A stretch of 64,000 nt of DNA from the NCBI RefSeq assembly GCF_910596095.1, contig NC_056538.1, forward strand, positions 33,351,922-33,415,921. The letters are read 5' to 3'. This document shows positions 59,771-64,000 of this stretch, piece by piece. The notes beneath the pieces are model-generated. The model made no database searches. It was not told where the DNA came from and worked only from the letters and a program-made list of their open reading frames with translations. How positions within the stretch are numbered: the stretch's first letter is position 1; each line of letters opens with the position of its first letter. Position numbers and translations under genes: made by a program. The DNA comes from Thunnus maccoyii. Its lineage: Eukaryota > Chordata > Actinopteri > Scombriformes > Scombridae.

Positions 59771-61010
59771 TATACGTGTATATTAATTAAAACAACAAAT
59801 ACAGTTAGAAAGAAAAAGTAACGCTGTCTGAGTTTCATTCATCTTAACAATGTAAATACTTTCCATCACTGCCTGCTGTATTTGTTTACGTTGTATTTGT
59901 TGTATTTGTTATATTTGTTTACGTGCAGCCTCACGATGGAACAGGAACGAGCAGAAATCAGATGATTCATATGAACTTTTTGAGCCGTTCGGGGGATTCA
60001 AACCAGCGGGTCACACGTCCTCTCCTGCAGACTCACATATGTCTGCTGCTGTGTTCTCTCTGCTGCTATCTGACGAGCAGCAGGCCCGCTGGCCGAGGTG
60101 ATTAACCCCCCTCCACGACCACTTAACCAGCCACAAAAGCTAATGGGAAAAGTCAAATTTAATGGTTAGCCAGTTGGGAGGGGTTGAGGGAGGGTTGAGG
60201 GGAGGGGGGTCAGAGGGAACAGATTTCTGTCTCCGCTGGAGGCGATCGAACGTTTGCTGGACTGACTGCTCGTTAGACTGAACTTCTTCCTGATGTTTAT
60301 ACTCAAACTGCAGACAGACAGAGAAGAAGAGGAAGCTGCAGTTTGACCTTTGACCCCTGAGTGAGCGCACAGATCAATATTCTCAACATGATCAGAGATG
60401 ATACTGTAGGATTTCTCTTTTTCTGAGAGGTGATCCAGATGTTTTAAACCTTGTTTATGGTTAATTCCTCCATCGAAACACAAACAAAACATTTCTCTCT
60501 TCTTTTTGTCTTAACTTCCTTCCTTCCTCTATGTGTCTCCTTTCCTTTTCCCTCATTTCCTCCTCTCTTGTGTTCTCTCCTCTTCTTCTCCTCTCCTCTA
60601 TGTTTCCGGTGACTGTGAGTGACAGCTGTGGATGGACAGTTTTCGTCCTCCGTCCGCTAGAGTTCGCTCGCTGTACGTTAGGAAGAGGAATCAGGCAGCT
60701 GCTTCTTCCAAAGTTGGCAAACAGCCTGATCTCTGATCCCAAAATCCTTTTGGAGTATGAATGTTAACACCGTCGGACGCTTTAGTGATGTGATTATCAC
60801 TCGCTGCCGTCCTTTATTTTTATTTATTACTGACAGGTCAAAGGTCAACAAGTCAAGCTGGTAGTGAAGTCGGAGCTGATTGTAAACTTCTGATCAGAGA
60901 AACGTGTTTCTGTGTTCGTTCGACAGGTTTTGATGTATTTTAGGAAAGTTTTTCTTTTTTTTTTGGCCCTCAAATGACGATGTGACAGTGATCTGGTTTC
61001 TCCTCACAAA
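59771..61010. other. Intergenic, no supported gene
   Basis: Includes GC-richer stretches near 60,040-60,250 and 60,600-60,770 that could be conserved non-coding elements. Confidence 0.35.
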
Positions 61011-61024
61011 GGAACTTTGAAAAC

Positions 61025-61100
61025 CAAACCTCTCCTCTCCTCCTCTTCCTCCCCTCATCATCTTCCTCTCCACCTCATCCTCCTCCTCCTCTTCCTCTCT
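61025..61100. repeat. Polypyrimidine tract (CTC/CCT-rich)
   Basis: About 75 bp almost entirely C and T on the plus strand; mirror-like stretches could form triplex DNA. Confidence 0.75.
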
Positions 61101-61209
61101 GTTAATGTGTCACCTCGTTGGTATGTCAGTTTGTGAATTAGATTTCTAATTGCTGCTGCAGACTAACTGACCTGCTGTCAGATTACAGGTTAACTCAGCA
61201 GAGGAGCAT

Positions 61210-61210
61210 C

Positions 61211-61251
<41 letters not shown>

Positions 61252-61292
61252 CGTGCGTGCCTGTGTGTCTGTGTGTGTGTGTGTGTGTGTAG
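61210..61292. repeat. (GT)n with GTGC units
   Basis: GT run, then GTGC repeats, then a further GT run. Confidence 0.93.
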
Positions 61293-61690
61293 TATAGTAT
61301 CAGCTCAACACAAGTTTCATCAAACTTCAGCTTCAACAATCATGTTTTAAACTTCAGTCAGTGAAAAATCTTTCTAATCTTCAAACTTTCCTCAACGAGC
61401 TTTAAACAGAAACATAAAACTAACTGAGTTTGTTCAAACTTCCTGTAAATTCTTCACTTTGGTCTGAATAATGACACAATACTATAACGACGGATCTGAG
61501 CTGCTACTCTGTGGTGCACAATCAGTAGCTTACTATATAATATTATACTGTACTGCAGGTCATGTACTGTATAAAGTACAATACTACACTTACACAACTG
61601 TGTGTACAGACTAATCTGCACAATACTATACTGCAGCATAAGGTTCTTTACAACACTATGCTATCCTGCTATTACTGTATTGCACTGCAC

Positions 61691-61732
61691 AATACAGTAA
61701 TATACAGTAATATACAGTAATATACAGTAATA
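61691..61732 (+). repeat. 10-bp tandem repeat, four units
   Basis: Unit ATACAGTAAT (first unit preceded by A), perfect in the last three units. Confidence 0.9.
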
Positions 61733-62013
61733 TATGGTTTCAATACTACACTGTAGTACAGTACTCAGGTTACTGTACTATAAGCTGCTGACACTTGTGG
61801 AATAAAAGTGTTTGAGAGAAAGTTTAGGCTCAGGTGGGAAATATTTGTGTGTTTTTTTTCCTGCAGGTCTGTTCTGTTCAGGTGTTTCTTACCTGCCTGC
61901 AGGACTTTTTACTCCACCGGCAGCTCCTCATCCTGACAGAGCAGCTCACACTGAGGCTGCAGCCGACAGCGTCACTCCGGCCAACCAGCTGATTGGACAG
62001 ACTCAATCTGTCA

Positions 62014-62090
<77 letters not shown>
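62014..62090. repeat. (AC)n microsatellite
   Basis: About 77 bp of uninterrupted AC, the longest dinucleotide tract in the window. Confidence 0.97.
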
Positions 62091-62093
<3 letters not shown>

Positions 62094-62299
62094 GTCTGTC
62101 TGTGTGGCTGCTGGTTGTTTCTGTGCTTCAGTCTGCGGTGAGTCTCACACACGAACCCTCAGCTGTGAATCTGGATATTTTATCGTCTCATTTCTTCTTC
62201 TCAGGATTTCTTTTAAACCAACTTATTTCCGGATTTACGTGCAGAAAATAAAAGTGCCTTTTAAGTGTTTTTTTTTTTTTTTTTTGCACCTTCGCGGGA

Positions 62300-62418
62300 T
62301 TTTCTGTATTTGTGGAATCTGCAGCGCGCTTTTTACGCACAACCAGGCGCAACACGTGCAGCCTGCAAACGAAGATCTGGAGAATATTTCGGCGCCGTGC
62401 AGGTCTGAGCTTCAGTGA
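62300..62418 (+). other. Possible untranslated first exon
   Basis: CpG-rich compared with its surroundings (GCGCGC, GGCGCC, TTACGC), after a poly(T) tract, and ending in GAGCTTCA|GTGAGTTC, a possible donor. It could be the 5' exon of the gene whose coding exon may lie at 63.5 kb. Speculative. Confidence 0.2.
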
Positions 62419-63028
62419 GTTCATGTGTGTTCATGTCTGAGCTTTAACAGAGATTAAAAAAAAAAGGTGAATGAATATGAATCTGCAGGCGGGTATTTTA
62501 ATGTGATGGAGGAGTGATGGCTGCAGGTGAACAAGATGATGAGACGCAACAGGTGGAAAAAAAGTTCTTAAATCCTCTGCTGAGAGTAAAAGTCCAGATT
62601 TATTTTGTTCTGTTATATTTAATGGACTTATTAAATAGATGTTGCTGCATATTAACTGCTCCGGTTTTTATTGGCTCGTTGTTTGCACGTGAAACTTAAC
62701 GGCAAATAAGATGAATGTATTTATAATATAAACACAACATGATGTAAATAAAACACGAGTGAGAAAATGAACTGCAGGAGAGATGCAAGATAAAATGTAT
62801 TTATTTCAGTCCAATATTATATTTTTTCTGAATGACAAATTGTTTCTTAATAGTGAATCTTAATATTTTTATTATTCGATCTATAATTTGATTTGTATAA
62901 TATTATTAATAGTGTTATTTTATTGCTTTTAATGTTTTTTAATTCGGTTTATTACATGAATATTCCCACAGTAAACCATCAGGGACTCACAGTCTGTACA
63001 CACTGTGAGTTTTTCTTGTGGAATAATA

Positions 63029-63321
63029 CACTATATGGCCAAAAGTATGTGGACACCCCTGGCATTGTCTGTTTTTCCTGGTTGGGTTTAGACTTTATGT
63101 TAAAGCTGCAGACAAACCAGCTCTGGTTTTCCCAGTTTACTGTGGAAGAACTTGACTGGCCTGCACATCAGTGTCAGACCTCACTAACATCTAATGTGTC
63201 TGAATGGAAGCAAATCCCTGCAACCAGCTTCCAACATCTGCTGGAAACCAGCCTGAAACCAGAAGAGAGGAGCCTGTTAGAGCAGCAGGTTCAGTGTCCA
63301 CATACTTTTGGCCATGTAGTG
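63029..63321 (+). mobile_element. Tc1/mariner-type element with terminal inverted repeats
   Basis: A 293-bp element with about 27-bp inverted termini: left CACTATATGGCCAAAAGTAT, right complement CACTACATGGCCAAAAGTAT, both continuing GTGGACAC. A TA lies at the left edge; the right edge reads TG, probably a mutated TA. The interior encodes a degraded transposase C-terminus with LDWPAHQ and EWKQIPATSFQHLLE, so it is a deletion derivative of an autonomous element. Confidence 0.85.
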
Positions 63322-63346
63322 TGTTCCAGTTGATGTGATGGTGAAG

Positions 63347-63430
63347 AGAAAGAGAGAGAGAGAGACGACTTTTTTTTTTTTTTAACTGAGTGAAGTGTTG
63401 ATCATCACCATATCAACACACAGTCAGCTG

Positions 63431-63472
<42 letters not shown>
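63347..63472. repeat. (GA)n, poly(T) and (AC)n
   Basis: GA run 63,348-63,364, T run 63,371-63,382, AC run 63,433-63,472. Confidence 0.93.
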
Positions 63473-63475
<3 letters not shown>

Positions 63476-63515
63476 CCTCTTCATTCACACACAAACTCTC
63501 TCCGTCTCCCTGTAG

Positions 63516-63722
63516 GGAATCCCTCTCCTCCTCCTCCTCCTCCTCCTCCTCCTCCTACTCCTCCTCCTCTTCATCACCACATGCTCCAGGACTTGGCCCG
63601 TAGCCCTGACACTGTTGACGTTTCCATGGAAACCTTGGCTTCTCTTTGGGCCCATGACCCCAGTGACCCCTGTGACCTCATCGACCTCGGGGAGAAGCGG
63701 CACGAGCCGTCGTCGGTGTGGG
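63516..63722 (+). CDS. Candidate coding exon of an unidentified gene (partial)
   Basis: A pyrimidine-rich acceptor (CCGTCTCCCTGTAG) precedes the exon and a GTGAGTCA donor follows at 63,723 (phase 1). In one frame it contains a Pro run from a (CCT)n tract, then a Met at 63,581 and about 47 codons (MLQDLARSPDTVDVSMETLA, then SLWAHDPSDPCDLIDLGEKR). The composition is acidic and GC-rich unlike nearby DNA, as expected of real coding sequence. I do not recognise the protein. The start could be the Met at 63,581, with the Pro-rich part untranslated, or further upstream. The rest of the gene lies beyond the right edge of the window. Confidence 0.5.
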
Positions 63723-63735
63723 GTGAGTCAGGAAC

Positions 63736-64000
63736 AAGTACTCGGATACTTTAAAGTATCGATACTATAGTATAAAAATACTATTGCAAGTAGAAGTACT
63801 CGTTATGCAGAATGGTCCCTGCTGGAGTCTTATATACATTTACATGTATTTTGTTGTTTTCTTTGTTTGTTTTTAAAGCTTTTTTTGGCTTTGTGATTAT
63901 TTATTTTTTTCTTTCTTTCCTCTGAGCTGTGTGTATCTGCAATAATTACAACTGTCAAATAAATGTAGTAAAAAGTACAATATTTACTCTGAAATGTAGT
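63736..64000 (+). repeat. Inverted-repeat element fragment at window edge
   Basis: Begins ACAAGTACTCGGATACTTTA and ends AAAAAGTACAATATTTACTC and CTGAAATGTAGT, related to the element at 47,329-48,050, immediately after the candidate exon's donor. Confidence 0.5.

Noticed and set aside
61812-62141. Open frames through (AC)n tracts giving Thr-His or Cys-Val runs
   Set aside because: Dinucleotide repeats are open in several frames by chance; the same applies to the other microsatellite frames in the window.

Overview
The window looks like teleost fish nuclear DNA, probably percomorph. It is AT-rich and intron-rich, packed with (CA)n/(GT)n microsatellites and with the usual fish transposable-element mix: L2/CR1-type LINEs, a Penelope-like element, Tc1, hAT and short inverted-repeat elements. 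No bacterial-style gene organisation is present. Most of the window is intergenic; only two receptor genes and one candidate exon near the right edge look like host coding sequence.

Layout. 1-11,000: gene-poor, with microsatellites, a 39-bp minisatellite and a short retro-insert (4597-4985) flanked by a perfect 16-bp target duplication and carrying a hammerhead-ribozyme-like motif. About 11,170-12,883: 5' part of an LTR retroelement (TATA box, poly(A) signal, primer-binding site matching elongator tRNA-Met, gag-like open frame), cut off where the next region begins. 12,884-40,866: a tandem segmental duplication with copies A (12,884-25,718), B (25,719-37,727) and C (37,728-40,866, left part only). 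A and B each carry the same series: Tc1 fossil, dispersed repeat, LINE scrap, hAT fossil, L2-like LINE, an intact three-exon P2Y12-like GPCR gene (353 codons), and an antisense Penelope-like element just downstream. C has only the Tc1 fossil and dispersed repeat. 40,867-54,800: no recognised gene; an 83-bp tandem array, a perfect 38-bp-arm hairpin, paired hAT-type elements, a large inverted repeat and many microsatellites. 54,820-56,190: L2-like LINE interrupted by telomere-like CCCTAA repeats. 56,700-59,770: dispersed repeats and a second LINE fossil on the minus strand. 60,000-64,000: GC-richer sequence, a Tc1-type element with terminal inverted repeats, and one candidate coding exon of an unidentified plus-strand gene.

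The two receptors are the functional core. Both keep the residues expected of the ADP/UDP-sugar receptor group, both have an intact spliced frame, and they differ at 28 amino-acid codons against only 9 silent codons by hand count. The copies therefore look recent and are diverging fast at the protein level.
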